64,000 nt of DNA from Granulicella arctica (GCF_013410065.1 NZ_JACCCW010000001.1:1173187-1237186); one strand, 5' to 3'. Positions 25,866 through 34,521 are shown, numbered from the stretch's first letter. Notes: a model not told the origin generated them from the letters alone. Numbers and translations are program-made.

Positions 25866-27107
25866 TCAGGCTGGGATGTTGGTGTGGGTGCGGAGGGGTG
25901 CGATCTGGTTGAGGAGCTGGGTGGCGAGGGCGGATTTGGTTTGGAGGGGGAGGGTTCGTTCTTCGTGTGGGGTGATCCAGGTGCCGGCGTTGTGGGGGGA
26001 GTCGAAGCCGATGGCGGGGTTGGAGACGTCGTTGAGGAAGAGGGCGTCGGCTCCTTTGGCGGCTAGCTTGGCGCGGGCGTTGGGGAGGGCGGCTTCGGGG
26101 TCGGTTTCGGCGGCGAAGGCGATGAGGAGGGTGCCGGGGCGGCGGTGCTGGGCGACGTCGCGGGCGATGTCGGGGGTGGGCTCGAGGGTGAGGGTGAGGG
26201 GGCCGTTGCGCTTGAGCTTTTGAGCGGCGATGGTGGTGGGGCGGAAGTCGGCTACGGCGGCGGTCTTGATGACGATGGTGGCTTCGGGAAGATGGGCGAG
26301 GACGGCGTCGTGCATCTGTTCGGCGGTGGTGACGGGGATGGCTTCGCAGTGTGGCGGCGTGGGGAGCGTGGCGGCGGTGACGAGGATGACGCGGGCTCCG
26401 CGAGCGGCGGCGGCGGCGGCGAGGGCGTAGCCCATGCGTCCGCTGGAGCGGTTGCCGACGAAGCGGACGGGGTCGATGGGCTCGCGGGTGCCGCCTGCGG
26501 TGATGAGGATGGTCTCGGCTTTGAGATCCTGGGTGGTTTCGCGGAGGGAGTCGAGGACTGCGTCTACGATGGCCGGTGTTTCGACGAGGCGGCCGCTACC
26601 GACCATGCCGCAGGCGAGGTATCCGCTGCCGGGTTCGACGATGCGGACGCCGCGGGCGCGGAGGATTTCGAGGTTGGCCTGGGTGGCGGGGTGGTTCCAC
26701 ATGTTGACGTTCATGGCCGGGGCGACGATGACGGGGGCGGTGGTGGCGAGGTAGAGGGTGGAGAGGAAGTCGTCGGCGAGGCCGTGGGCGAAGCGGGCGA
26801 TAATGTGGGCGGTGGCCGGGGCGACGACGAGGGCGCGGGTGGTCTGGGCCTCGTCGATGTGGTCGATGGCGGAGTTGAGGTTGGCTTCGCTCGAGTTGTC
26901 GCTGCCTTCGTTGGCCCAGAGGCTGGTGATGACGCGGTGGCCGGTGATGGCGGCGAAGGTGAGGGGCTGGATGAACTGCTCGGCGGCGCGGGTCATGACG
27001 ACGTGGGGGTCGAGTCCGGCGGTCTGGAGGGCGCGGACGAGCTCGACGGCTTTGTAGGCGGCTACGCCTCCGGTGACGCCGACGGTGATCTTGCGGTTCT
27101 CTTGCAT
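25866..27107 (-). CDS. coaBC: Bifunctional phosphopantothenoylcysteine decarboxylase/phosphopantothenate-cysteine ligase
   Basis: 413 residues carrying two consecutive steps of CoA synthesis. The N-terminal CoaC flavoprotein (about 1-190) has ITVGVTGGVAAYKAVELVRA, the His in AAITGHRVITSLW, VAPAMNVNMWNHPATQ and the proton-donor Cys in YLACGMVGSGRLVE. The C-terminal CoaB ligase has ILITAGGTREPIDPVRFVGN, RSSGRMGYALA, VIKTAAVADFRPT and VSNPAIGFDS. Length and domain order are standard. It lies 5 kb from panB-panC, separated by unrelated genes, so the pathway is clustered only loosely here. Confidence 0.96.
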   Translation of the reverse strand: MQENRKITVGVTGGVAAYKAVELVRALQTAGLDPHVVMTRAAEQFIQPLTFAAITGHRVITSLWANEGSDNSSEANLNSAIDHIDEAQTTRALVVAPATAHIIARFAHGLADDFLSTLYLATTAPVIVAPAMNVNMWNHPATQANLEILRARGVRIVEPGSGYLACGMVGSGRLVETPAIVDAVLDSLRETTQDLKAETILITAGGTREPIDPVRFVGNRSSGRMGYALAAAAAARGARVILVTAATLPTPPHCEAIPVTTAEQMHDAVLAHLPEATIVIKTAAVADFRPTTIAAQKLKRNGPLTLTLEPTPDIARDVAQHRRPGTLLIAFAAETDPEAALPNARAKLAAKGADALFLNDVSNPAIGFDSPHNAGTWITPHEERTLPLQTKSALATQLLNQIAPLRTHTNIPA

Positions 27108-27165
27108 ACTTGCCTCGGTTATAGGATATGCCTTGTGGGTTTTGCAGTCTTTTTTTGAGGGCGGC

Positions 27166-27356
27166 TAGGGCAAAAGCAAGGGCAAATGCAACCGCAGGTC
27201 CTTCGACTTCGCGCTTTGCGCTCCGCTCAGGATGACAGTTTTTGTGGTGGGGTGAAGTTTAAAAACAAGCAACGGCAAGGGCAAGCAACAGCAAGGGCAA
27301 CCGCAGATCCTTCGACTGCGGCGCAAATACGCGCCTTCGCTCAGGATGACAGTTTG
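27166..27356 (+). repeat. Two family A oriented repeats
   Basis: Cores at 27192-27244 and 27301-27356, each with a GCAAGG-rich leader. They fill the divergent gap between coaBC and ruvA (27108-27408), so the promoters of both genes must lie at its edges or inside the repeats. Confidence 0.85.
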
Positions 27357-27408
27357 TTTGTAGCGTTAGGATTTTCGGGCGGGTTTGGGCAGCGGGTATC
27401 ATCGGGGA

Positions 27409-28002
27409 ATGATTGCGCATCTTCGCGGGCGGCTTTTTTCGAAGTCGCCGAACCAGGCTGTGGTGGAGTGCGGTGGGGTTGGGTATGACGTCACGATCAG
27501 CGTGACGACGTTCTCGGCGCTGCCGGTTGAGGGGGCGGAGGTGTCGCTCTTTGTGCATACGCATGTGCGCGAGGAGATGATCGCGCTGTTCGGGTTTGCG
27601 GAGACGCAGGAGAAGCGGCTGTTTGAGAAGCTGCTGACGATTACGGGGATCGGGCCGAAGCTGGCGATCACGGTGCTGAGCGGGATTGCGGCGGAGCGGC
27701 TGGTGATGGCGATTCGGGGGCAGGATCATGCGACGCTGACGCGGATTCCGGGGATCGGGAAGAAGACGGCGGAGCGGGTGGTGCTGGAGCTGAAGGACAA
27801 GCTGGATGATATGGCGACGGCTCCGGTGGTGGGTGGGGCGCACTTGGGCGCGGCGGGCGACGATGCTCTGTCGGCGCTGGTGAACCTGGGGTATGTGAGG
27901 CCGGTGGCAGAGCGGGCGATCGCTGCGGCGGTGGAGAAGCAGCCGGATGTCGCGGAGGATTTCGATCGGCTGTTCCGGGCGGCGATGGCGGCGATTCGGT
28001 AG
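27409..28002 (+). CDS. ruvA: Holliday junction branch migration protein RuvA
   Basis: 197 residues. Binds four-way DNA junctions as a tetramer and loads the RuvB helicase. The N-terminal OB fold is MIAHLRGRLFSKSPNQAVVE through FVHTHVREEMIALFGFA. Two helix-hairpin-helix motifs follow (TGIGPKLAITVLSG and RIPGIGKKTAERVVLELKD). The C-terminal UBA-like domain III (DDALSALVNLGYVRPVAERA) is complete. The start is ATG 27409. No ruvB or ruvC is adjacent. Confidence 0.97.
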   Translation: MIAHLRGRLFSKSPNQAVVECGGVGYDVTISVTTFSALPVEGAEVSLFVHTHVREEMIALFGFAETQEKRLFEKLLTITGIGPKLAITVLSGIAAERLVMAIRGQDHATLTRIPGIGKKTAERVVLELKDKLDDMATAPVVGGAHLGAAGDDALSALVNLGYVRPVAERAIAAAVEKQPDVAEDFDRLFRAAMAAIR

Positions 28003-28013
28003 GGTGGAGATTC

Positions 28014-28252
28014 CTTCATCCCACCCTTCGCAGGAGCGCGAAGGATGGGGCACCCGGACGTTTGCTCTCGGAGCACCCTCAGCTTCATTCACTCTCTATG
28101 AAATGGGCCTTCGAAGCTGTTTGAAACTGAGGAAGGAAGTAGGGGGTGTGCTGGTACAACGATTCCCTCAGGGGCTAAAGCCCCGCTTCTCTCCACTTTT
28201 TACGGCACGGCTGAAGCCGTGCCCTTTCAAAGCTCTCTGCTTCGATAGCAGT
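28014..28252 (+). repeat. Composite family C plus family B element
   Basis: A C palindrome (28016-28068) is followed by CTCTATGAAATG, then CTGTTTGAAACTGAGG and the B double palindrome at 28163-28252. The order and orientation match those near 4888-5025 and 19914-20115, so C-B is a recurrent composite. It fills the space between convergent ruvA and the next minus-strand gene. Confidence 0.85.
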
Positions 28253-28262
28253 TTTTGATAGG

Positions 28263-29375
28263 TTAGGGCTTGCCGGTGGCGTAGCCGGGGACTTCGGGTG
28301 TGAATTTCTTGAAGAGGAACTCGCGGAGGAGGTTGTCGGCGGCGTGTCCACCGATGGCGATGAAGCCGTTGCGCAGGGTGAGGCCGAGGCCGCGGTCGTC
28401 TCCCTGATGGTAGGCGTTTGAGAGGGCGCCAGCGGTGAAACCACCGAGGATGCGGGAGTAGTTGGGCTGGGTGCTGCCGTCGTCTCCACGGGTGACGAAC
28501 GCCCGGGTGATGGCGTAGATGGCACGCGAGCGTTTGCTGCCGGAGCCCATGTAGAAGTAGCGGGGATCCTGGTGGAAGAGGGAGGGGTAGATGGCGCTCG
28601 AGAACATGCGGTTGCTGACCTCGTCGGCGTAGTCGGCACCGTAGCGCTTTCCGTAGCCCTGGGCACCCTGGCCGTAGGCGGGGAAGGTGTTCCGCCACTG
28701 CTCGACGCCTGCGGCGACTCCGGTGGCGACGAAGACGACGGGGTCGGCGATGGAGTGGGCGGCGAGGCCGAACTTCTGCCCGGAGGTGAGGGGCGCGGCG
28801 CTCCAGATGTAGCTGCTGTAGAAGTTGGGAAAGACTCCGAGGACGCGCTGTTTTTCTTCGATGTGGACCTGTTCCTGGGCGATCTCGACCTGGGTGACGG
28901 TGACCTGGACGCTGATGTTGGCGGGCGCGAGAGGCAGGGCGATGCGGGGAAGCTCGCGGCGTTCGCCGGGGCGGAGGGTGATCTGGGCGGAGACGAAGGT
29001 CTCGAGGCCGGGCGCGGTGATGGTGAGCCTGAAGCGGCCGGGTGGGAGGCCGGAGAAGATGAAGTTGCCTGCGGGGTCGGAGACGGTGGTGCGCTCGCCG
29101 GGGTGAGCCTCTTCGACCAGGGTGATTCTGGCGTCGGGGACGAGGCCCTCGTGGATGTCGAGGACAGAGCCTGCGATGCTGGCCGATGCTTGCGGGCTGG
29201 GTGCTTCGGGAAGGGCAGCTTGCTGCTGGGCGATGGAGATTGCCGGGAGGGAGCCGAGGAGAATGCAGAGGGCGAGGGTGTGGAGATTCCGGCGGGGCGT
29301 TGATCTGTCTTGCTTCTCCAGCGTTGACTCAGTGAGGTGATCTGGGGCGCTGTGCTGGATTGCCGGGGGCTTCAT
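28263..29375 (-). CDS. Exported carboxypeptidase-regulatory-domain protein (paralogue 1)
   Basis: 370 residues from ATG 29375 (MKPPAIQHSAPD). An internal signal-like segment NLHTLALCILLGSLPAISIA precedes a CarboxypepD_reg-like beta-sandwich (ASIAGSVLDIHEGLVPDARI, TTVSDPAGNFIFSGLPPG). The C-terminal half is a conserved, unnamed region with GVEQWRNTFPAYGQGAQGYG, KRYGADYADEVSNRMFSSA, LFHQDPRYFYMGSG and DNLLREFLFKKF. It shares this architecture with the gene at 29591. It may sit at or near the outer membrane, like the TonB receptors that carry the same N-terminal domain, but no TonB box or barrel is evident. Confidence 0.72.
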   Translation of the reverse strand: MKPPAIQHSAPDHLTESTLEKQDRSTPRRNLHTLALCILLGSLPAISIAQQQAALPEAPSPQASASIAGSVLDIHEGLVPDARITLVEEAHPGERTTVSDPAGNFIFSGLPPGRFRLTITAPGLETFVSAQITLRPGERRELPRIALPLAPANISVQVTVTQVEIAQEQVHIEEKQRVLGVFPNFYSSYIWSAAPLTSGQKFGLAAHSIADPVVFVATGVAAGVEQWRNTFPAYGQGAQGYGKRYGADYADEVSNRMFSSAIYPSLFHQDPRYFYMGSGSKRSRAIYAITRAFVTRGDDGSTQPNYSRILGGFTAGALSNAYHQGDDRGLGLTLRNGFIAIGGHAADNLLREFLFKKFTPEVPGYATGKP

Positions 29376-29429
29376 AGATCGAGCATACGGGGTGAAGATG
29401 AATTTAAACTGATGATGGGGGATGCCGGA

Positions 29430-29577
29430 GGTGCTTAGAAGCTGTTTAAAGCTGAGGCACCATGGAGCGTTGTGCTGGTGCAAAGATTCCCTCAGGGGCT
29501 AAAGCCCCGCTTCTTTGCCACTCTTTGCGGCACGGCTAAAGGCGTGCCCTTTCAAAGCTCTCTTCTTCGATAGCAGT
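29430..29577 (+). repeat. Family B element between the two paralogues
   Basis: GAAGCTGTTTAAAGCTGAGG precedes the double palindrome at 29487-29577. The second palindrome is damaged (GGCACGGCTAAAGGCGTGCC), with two changes that reduce but do not abolish pairing. The sequence upstream of the palindromes matches the copy at 28110-28162. Confidence 0.82.
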
Positions 29578-29590
29578 CCTTAACATGTTC

Positions 29591-30673
29591 TCAGGGGTTG
29601 GCGGTGCCCTGGTGTTTGGTGTTGGTGGTGATTTTGCGGAAGACGAACTCTTCGAGGAGGTTGTTGACGACGTCTCCGACTACGCCGAGAAAGCCGTTCT
29701 CGATGGTGAGGCCCGCGCCGTTGCGATCGGTGGCGGGGTAGTAGATGTTGGAGATGGCGCCTGCGGCGAACTCTCCGCCGACGCCGGAGTAGTTGGGCTG
29801 CCAGCGGCCGTTGTCTCCCTTGCAGATGACGGCGGCGGCTATGGCGTAGGCGGCGCGCGAGCGGATGGTGCCGGTGCCTTTGTAGAAGTAGCGCGGGTCC
29901 TGATGGAAGAGTGTGGGGAGGACGGCTCCTCCGAGCAGGTTGTCGATGGCTCCGTCTGCGAAGGCTGCTCCGTAGCGTTTGCCGTATCCCTGCGCTCCCC
30001 GGCCGTAGCCGCTGAAGTCGTTCTGCCACTGCTCGACGCCGGCGACTGCGCCGCTGACGACGAAGCTGGAGGGATCGATCATGGTCTTCCAGGCGAGCTC
30101 GAACTTCTGCTTCGAGCTGAGGGGCGGGGCGCGCCAGTCGTAGGCGACGAAGAAGTTGGGGAGGACGCCGAGCAGGCGCTGCTGCTCTTCCTCGTGCATC
30201 TCCTCCTGGGCTACGTCGTGCTGGGAGACGGTGACCTGGACGTCGGTGTTGGTGGCCACGGGCAGTTTGATCGGCGGAAGCTCGAGCTGTTCGCCCGGAT
30301 GCAGGGTTGCCGACCGGATGGCTGGAGCGAACCCGGCTGCGGTGATGGCGAGTTTGAACTCACCTGCGGGCGCTGCGGTGAAGCTGAAGGTGCCGGTGTT
30401 ATCCGAGAGGGTTGTTCTGGGCGGGGTGGTGGTGCCGGTGAGGGTGATGCGTGCGTCGATGATGACGGCTCCGTCGATGTCGGTGATGGTGCCGCTGAGG
30501 TGACCTGTGGAGTGTGGCTCCTCTGGAAGCTGGACGGGAAGCTGGACGGTGGTGATGGGGGTTTGCGTTGCGGCGGACGCGGTCTGCTGAGCGATGGCGC
30601 GGGCGGTCTGCGAAGAGAGCAGAGCCCATGCCATAAGAGAGGCCATGCTGAGCCGACTGCGCTGTTTCGTCAC
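29591..30673 (-). CDS. Exported carboxypeptidase-regulatory-domain protein (paralogue 2)
   Basis: About 360 residues. I chose the GTG at 30673 because it yields an ideal signal peptide (VTKQRSRLSMASLMAWALLS). The ATG at 30646 is an alternative. The N-terminal beta-sandwich contains GHLSGTITDIDGAVIIDARI and TTLSDNTGTFSFTAAPAGEF. The C-terminal unnamed domain repeats the motifs of paralogue 1: GVEQWQNDFSGYGRGAQGYG, KRYGAAFADGAIDNLLGGA, LFHQDPRYFYKGTGTIRSR and NNLLEEFVFRK. The two genes look like an old tandem duplication with a B repeat between them. Confidence 0.72.
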   Translation of the reverse strand: MTKQRSRLSMASLMAWALLSSQTARAIAQQTASAATQTPITTVQLPVQLPEEPHSTGHLSGTITDIDGAVIIDARITLTGTTTPPRTTLSDNTGTFSFTAAPAGEFKLAITAAGFAPAIRSATLHPGEQLELPPIKLPVATNTDVQVTVSQHDVAQEEMHEEEQQRLLGVLPNFFVAYDWRAPPLSSKQKFELAWKTMIDPSSFVVSGAVAGVEQWQNDFSGYGRGAQGYGKRYGAAFADGAIDNLLGGAVLPTLFHQDPRYFYKGTGTIRSRAAYAIAAAVICKGDNGRWQPNYSGVGGEFAAGAISNIYYPATDRNGAGLTIENGFLGVVGDVVNNLLEEFVFRKITTNTKHQGTANP

Positions 30674-30743
30674 GTTTCGTCCAGAGATGGAGATAGAGGG
30701 AACCTTTGAGGTTAGACGTTGCGATGATTGAAAACGCTGTGGC

Positions 30744-31577
30744 TCAGGCGCGGCGGCGGTAGCGGATGCTGAACTCGTAGCCGGGGTTGGGGGGGAAGAG
30801 CTTTGCGGCGAGGCGTAGGCGTTCGGCGAGGGGCTGCGGAGCGAGCAGGGGGTACTCGCGCTCGCGGAGCTCGGAGTAGTTGAAGTCGACCGAGAGGGAG
30901 AGCTGGTAGATGGCGACGGCATCGGAGAAGGCAGACTCGAGGTAGTCGGACTTGGACTTTTCGTCGATGTGGAGTTTGGGGTCGGCGGTGCCGATGCGGG
31001 CCTGGATGAGGGACTGTCCGCGGCTCTCCCAGGCGTCCTGGCTGGTCTCGCCGCGGACGTCCTTGAGGGCCTGGTCCCAGACGAGCTTGTTGAAGGCTTC
31101 GGGGACGCCGACGGCTTCGACGAAGGCGTGGCCGACGTTGATGAAGAACTCGAAGGCGAGGGCGAAGCGGTCGTTGAGGAGGCGGGTGGAGATGAAGACG
31201 CCGTCGTCGGAGCCGAGGGGGACGTTGCGATGACAGATGGCCTGGTCGATGAGCTCGGAGGCGTAGGCGGTGGCGATCATGGTCTCTTCGCCGCTGCCGC
31301 GGTGCTCGCGCTCGGGGGTGGACGGGGCGGCGCTCATGGCGAGCGGGATGAAGTAGTACGCCTTGCGGCTGAGGGCTCCGGCGATGGCTGTGGGGACGGC
31401 CTGGACCATGCGCTCGAGCTCGCCGGGAGCCATGTTGTTCTGCCCATAGGCGGCGTAGCGGATGCCGTTGGGCGCGTGCTGGAGCGGTGCTGCCTGTGCG
31501 ACTTTGACGGCCTGCATCAGGCTGCCGTGCTGGTTGTTACCCTGTCCGTTATCTCCGCTTTGAACGCCGTCTGCCAT
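30744..31577 (-). CDS. Conserved hypothetical protein
   Basis: 277 residues, soluble, no signal peptide. The first 50 residues are Gln/Gly/Asn-rich and probably disordered (GVQSGDNGQGNNQHGS). The rest is helical and mixed, with LNDRFALAFEFFINVGHAFV, SRGQSLIQARIGTADPKLH and a basic C terminus (PGYEFSIRYRRRA). I recognise no family. It is divergent from a small membrane protein with only 19 bp between starts, so the two promoters overlap each other's coding ends. Confidence 0.65.
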   Translation of the reverse strand: MADGVQSGDNGQGNNQHGSLMQAVKVAQAAPLQHAPNGIRYAAYGQNNMAPGELERMVQAVPTAIAGALSRKAYYFIPLAMSAAPSTPEREHRGSGEETMIATAYASELIDQAICHRNVPLGSDDGVFISTRLLNDRFALAFEFFINVGHAFVEAVGVPEAFNKLVWDQALKDVRGETSQDAWESRGQSLIQARIGTADPKLHIDEKSKSDYLESAFSDAVAIYQLSLSVDFNYSELREREYPLLAPQPLAERLRLAAKLFPPNPGYEFSIRYRRRA

Positions 31578-31596
31578 AAGGCGTTATTCTATCTCT

Positions 31597-31914
31597 ATGG
31601 CGCTCGACTCCTCTATTGCATCCCGGCCAGCAGCGCGTACGGTGGGCGCTGGCTATCTGTTTGGTGTTCCGGTGGGAGACCTGGGCTGGTTCGCTACGCT
31701 GCTGATGAGCCTCGCGTCCGGGTTCGGCTCGTTCTTTGCGGCGACCTTCTGCGGGATCGTTGGGCTGCTGGTGTACAGCATGGCGACGCATCACACGCCG
31801 GACTATACGATCAGCTATCGGCTGATTGGGCTGCCGGTGGGGTTGCTGGTGCTGGTGTGCGCGTCGGTGTACCTGGGATCGCTGTGGATGCGGCGGATGC
31901 TGCGCAAGGCATAG
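31597..31914 (+). CDS. Small membrane protein
   Basis: 105 residues with two strong hydrophobic segments (GWFATLLMSLASGFGSFFAA, TFCGIVGLLVYSMA and LIGLPVGLLVLVCASVYLGS) and a basic C terminus (LWMRRMLRKA). The first two blocks are continuous in the protein. The function is unknown. It ends 10 bp before the ArsR gene and may be co-transcribed with it. Confidence 0.7.
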   Translation: MALDSSIASRPAARTVGAGYLFGVPVGDLGWFATLLMSLASGFGSFFAATFCGIVGLLVYSMATHHTPDYTISYRLIGLPVGLLVLVCASVYLGSLWMRRMLRKA

Positions 31915-31924
31915 GGGAACTTCG

Positions 31925-32224
31925 ATGGCGGGGACGAGGCGGAGAAGGCTGCCGGAGAAGCAGGTTCAACTGATCGTCAAGGCTCTGGCTGATCCGCGCC
32001 GGTACGAGATTCTGAAAAATCTTGGCAAGTGTGCTGAGCCGATGGCGTGCGGTGCTGTGCTGGCGTGCGCGGAGGTGAGTGCGGCGACGCTCTCGCACCA
32101 TATGAAGGAGCTGGAGATTGCGGGGCTGGTGGAGCCGGTGCGTGAGGGGAAGTTCGTCAGCTATACGCTGCAACGGGATGTGCTGGAGTCGTTTCTGGAT
32201 CAGGTGCGTGGGGATTTGGTTTAA
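31925..32224 (+). CDS. ArsR/SmtB-family transcriptional regulator
   Basis: 99 residues, a compact winged helix-turn-helix. VQLIVKALADPRRYEILKNL, VSAATLSHHMKELEIAGLVE and PVREGKFVSYTLQRDVLESF are the classic ArsR pattern. Two cysteines (CAEPMACGAVLACAE) lie just before the recognition helix, but the CxC metal site of ArsR is not clearly present, so the signal may not be a metal. The ATG at 31925 follows AGGGGAAC. A longer overlapping reading was rejected. The SDR gene lies 175 bp downstream and is a plausible target. Confidence 0.9.
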   Translation: MAGTRRRRLPEKQVQLIVKALADPRRYEILKNLGKCAEPMACGAVLACAEVSAATLSHHMKELEIAGLVEPVREGKFVSYTLQRDVLESFLDQVRGDLV

Positions 32225-32290
32225 AAGCAAAGTGCCAATGCAGGTCCTTCGACTGCGTGCTACGCACTCCGCTCAGGATGACAGGTTTTT
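32224..32290 (+). repeat. Family A oriented repeat
   Basis: Short leader (AAAAGCAAAGTGCCAATGCA), core 32239-32290. It is the last full A copy in the window; none was found from here to 52.9 kb. Confidence 0.85.
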
Positions 32291-32399
32291 GGGGGTGTGA
32301 CAAAAAGTAGATGAGTTTGTGAGTCCTTCTCGAACTGCGTCTCATCCATTCGATAGTTGTCTAAATGTCTATTGACGACGAGATTGAAGGAGAGATGCG

Positions 32400-33149
32400 A
32401 TGGCGAAGTTGACGGGTAAGGTAGCGGTTGTTACGGGAGCGTCGAAGGGTATTGGCGCGGGCATAGCGAAGGGTCTGGCTGCGGAGGGCGCGTCGGTTGT
32501 TGTGAACTATGCGACGAGCCGCGAAGGCGCGGACAAGGTCGTCGCGGAGATTACGGCCAAGGGCGGTAAGGCGATTGCGGTCCAGGGCAGCGTAGCGCAG
32601 GCGGCGGATGTGACGCGGATCTTCGAGGAGACGAAGAAGGCGTTCGGACGGCTGGATATTCTGGTGAACAATGCGGGCGTGTACAAGTTCGGCACGATCG
32701 AAGAGGTGACGGAAGAGGACTTCCATTGGATGTACAACACGAATGTGCTTGGGCTGCTGCTGTCGACGCGCGAGGCGGTGAAGTACTTCGGGCCTGAGGG
32801 TGGAAGTGTGATCAATATCGGCTCGGCTGTGTCGTCGATCAACCTGCCGGGAACGGCGATCTACGGGGGGACCAAACATGCGGTGGATGGCGTGACACGT
32901 GTGCTCTCGAAGGAGCTGGGCGCGAAGAAGATCCGGGTGAACTCGATCAATCCCGGGTTGGTGGAGACGGAGGGGACGGTAAGCTTCGGAGTGATCGGCA
33001 GCGACATGGAGAAGACTTTCGTGGCGCAGACGCCGCTGGGCCGGACGGGGCAGCCTGAAGATATCGCGAAGCTGGCGGTGTTCCTTGCGTCTGAGGATGC
33101 GGGATGGGTTACCGGCGAGCTGCTGGTGGCTTCGGGCGGTCAGCGGTAA
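32400..33149 (+). CDS. Short-chain dehydrogenase/reductase
   Basis: 249 residues, classical SDR. The cofactor-binding glycine motif is VVTGASKGIGAGIAKGLA, the NNAG motif is in DILVNNAGVYKFG, the catalytic Ser is in INIGSAVSSINLPG and the Tyr-Lys pair is in TAIYGGTKHAVDGVTRVL. The C-terminal GWVTGELLVASGGQR is typical of glucose/3-oxoacyl reductase-like SDRs. The residue after the second strand (VVNYATSREGAD) suggests NADP preference, which is inference. GAAGGAGAG precedes the ATG. The ArsR gene lies upstream. Confidence 0.94.
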   Translation: MAKLTGKVAVVTGASKGIGAGIAKGLAAEGASVVVNYATSREGADKVVAEITAKGGKAIAVQGSVAQAADVTRIFEETKKAFGRLDILVNNAGVYKFGTIEEVTEEDFHWMYNTNVLGLLLSTREAVKYFGPEGGSVINIGSAVSSINLPGTAIYGGTKHAVDGVTRVLSKELGAKKIRVNSINPGLVETEGTVSFGVIGSDMEKTFVAQTPLGRTGQPEDIAKLAVFLASEDAGWVTGELLVASGGQR

Positions 33150-33189
33150 AGCAAAACCAGCAAAGCGTCTTTGCGCTTTTATCCCTACT

Positions 33190-33216
33190 GGGGCCGTGAT
33201 GAGCGGCCCCGGTTTT
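33190..33216 (+). terminator. Intrinsic terminator after the SDR gene
   Basis: GGGGCCG (33190-33196) pairs with CGGCCCC (33204-33210) across a 7-base loop and is followed by GGTTTTG. The stem is strong and the T tract short. Confidence 0.65.
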
Positions 33217-33267
33217 GTGTTCGGAGCGAGGGCATGATGTTTTGCTTACGGCGTGTCATCATGATGC

Positions 33268-33921
33268 ATGTCTATCTTCTGGTCGCTTCTCACGCTCGCT
33301 GGCGTCCATCTTCTGGCGGTAGCCAGTCCAGGGCCAGCATTTGTGTCCATCGTTCAGACATCAACATGCAACCCTCGCCGTATCACCATCCTTCACGTCC
33401 TCGGTCTTGGCGCTGCCATCTTCGTTTGGGCGACCGCCGCAGTCTTCGGCATGGAGGCTCTCCTGGTGCGGGTCGCATGGCTCTACCGCGCTCTTGAGAT
33501 TGGCGGGGGGCTCTATCTCATGTACATCGGCATTCAATCGTTTCTCCATGCACGAAAACCGTTAGCTACTGCTGCGAATGATGCACTCCCCGCGCACCTC
33601 ACCCCGCTCCAGGCCTTTCGCCGCGGATTCACCACGAATTTTGCCAATCCTAAGGTGATGGTTTTCTTTGCTAGTATCTTTAGCGCAATTCTCAAACCGG
33701 GTGAGCCGTTATGGGTTCGTTTCGCGGCCATTGTGATTGTCTTCTTAAACGAAACTCTCTGGGATGGAGGCCTCGGCTTGTTGCTCTCCACTGCCCACGC
33801 CCAACGTGTTTACACCCGCGCCAAGACCGCTATCGACCGCACCGCCGGAGCCGTTATGTCGCTCTTCGGTTTGCGCCTTATTTGGGGCGCAGTCGGCACA
33901 ACGCGTGTCCGGATAAGTTGA
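33268..33921 (+). CDS. LysE-family amino-acid exporter
   Basis: 217 residues with about six membrane segments. The family signature lies at the N terminus: LTLAGVHLLAVASPGPAFVS, with the conserved PGP. GGLYLMYIGIQSFLHARK and FRRGFTTNFANPKVMVFFAS (NPK motif) are characteristic of RhtB/LysE. Exports amino acids or related metabolites across the inner membrane. Codons favour C and T in third positions on this strand, opposite to the G-biased + strand genes around it, which suggests transfer. A truncated aminotransferase lies tail-to-tail with it. Confidence 0.92.
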   Translation: MSIFWSLLTLAGVHLLAVASPGPAFVSIVQTSTCNPRRITILHVLGLGAAIFVWATAAVFGMEALLVRVAWLYRALEIGGGLYLMYIGIQSFLHARKPLATAANDALPAHLTPLQAFRRGFTTNFANPKVMVFFASIFSAILKPGEPLWVRFAAIVIVFLNETLWDGGLGLLLSTAHAQRVYTRAKTAIDRTAGAVMSLFGLRLIWGAVGTTRVRIS

Positions 33922-33939
33922 AACGGTTTAGGCGTTTGT

Positions 33940-34521
33940 CTAAAACGCAGAGACCATTTGCGACCTGGGTTGCCAGTTCTTTACGACTTCGCTCAATCGG
34001 TCTAAAGCCGCTGGGAACTTTTGTTCGGCGGCGACGAAGCCAATTCGGAAATGGGACGGAGCATCGAAGCAATCCCCGGGAACGAGCAGGACTCCCTGTT
34101 CCGCGGCAGCTTCGCAGAAGGGTCTGGCGTCTTCGGCGCTCACCAGCCAGGGAAATGCCGTCGGTCCACCTTGAGGGCGGATCCATCCGAGCGTTTCGCG
34201 ATGCTCGGCCATGAAGCGTTCCAGGTGTTGCAGGTTCTGATCCGCGACCTCCTGGGTCTTTCCGAGTACCACGTCGCGTTTGCGCATTGCGATTTCGGCA
34301 AGCATCTCTGCAGTCGGATTGTTCGAGATGGAGAAGTATGCGCGGGCATTCCAGTAGTGTTTCCGGCGTTCCGGGTCACGCTCGATGATCCATCCTGTAC
34401 GAAGGGCGGGCAGAGCGAATGCCTTGGAGAAATCGTGGATCACGGTTGCGCGGGGCAGTCTCGATGCGGATTTTGTCGCTGGTCCGTGATAGATCGGGTG
34501 ATACACCTCGTCGTGTTGCTC
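33940..34521 (-). pseudogene. N-terminally truncated PLP-dependent aminotransferase
   Basis: Only the C-terminal half of a fold-type I aminotransferase remains. It begins EQHDEVYHPIYHG, directly after an in-frame TGA (complement at 34522-34524), just before the family's conserved DEVY that contacts PLP. The Schiff-base Lys region follows (VIHDFSKAFALPALRTGW), then ARAYFSISNNPTAEMLAEIA and GCFDAPSHFRIGF-like C-terminal features (GDCFDAPSHFRIGF). About 170-200 residues with the cofactor- and substrate-binding N-terminal part are absent, so it should be inactive. Upstream DNA to 34592 shows no trace of the missing part. Confidence 0.8.
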
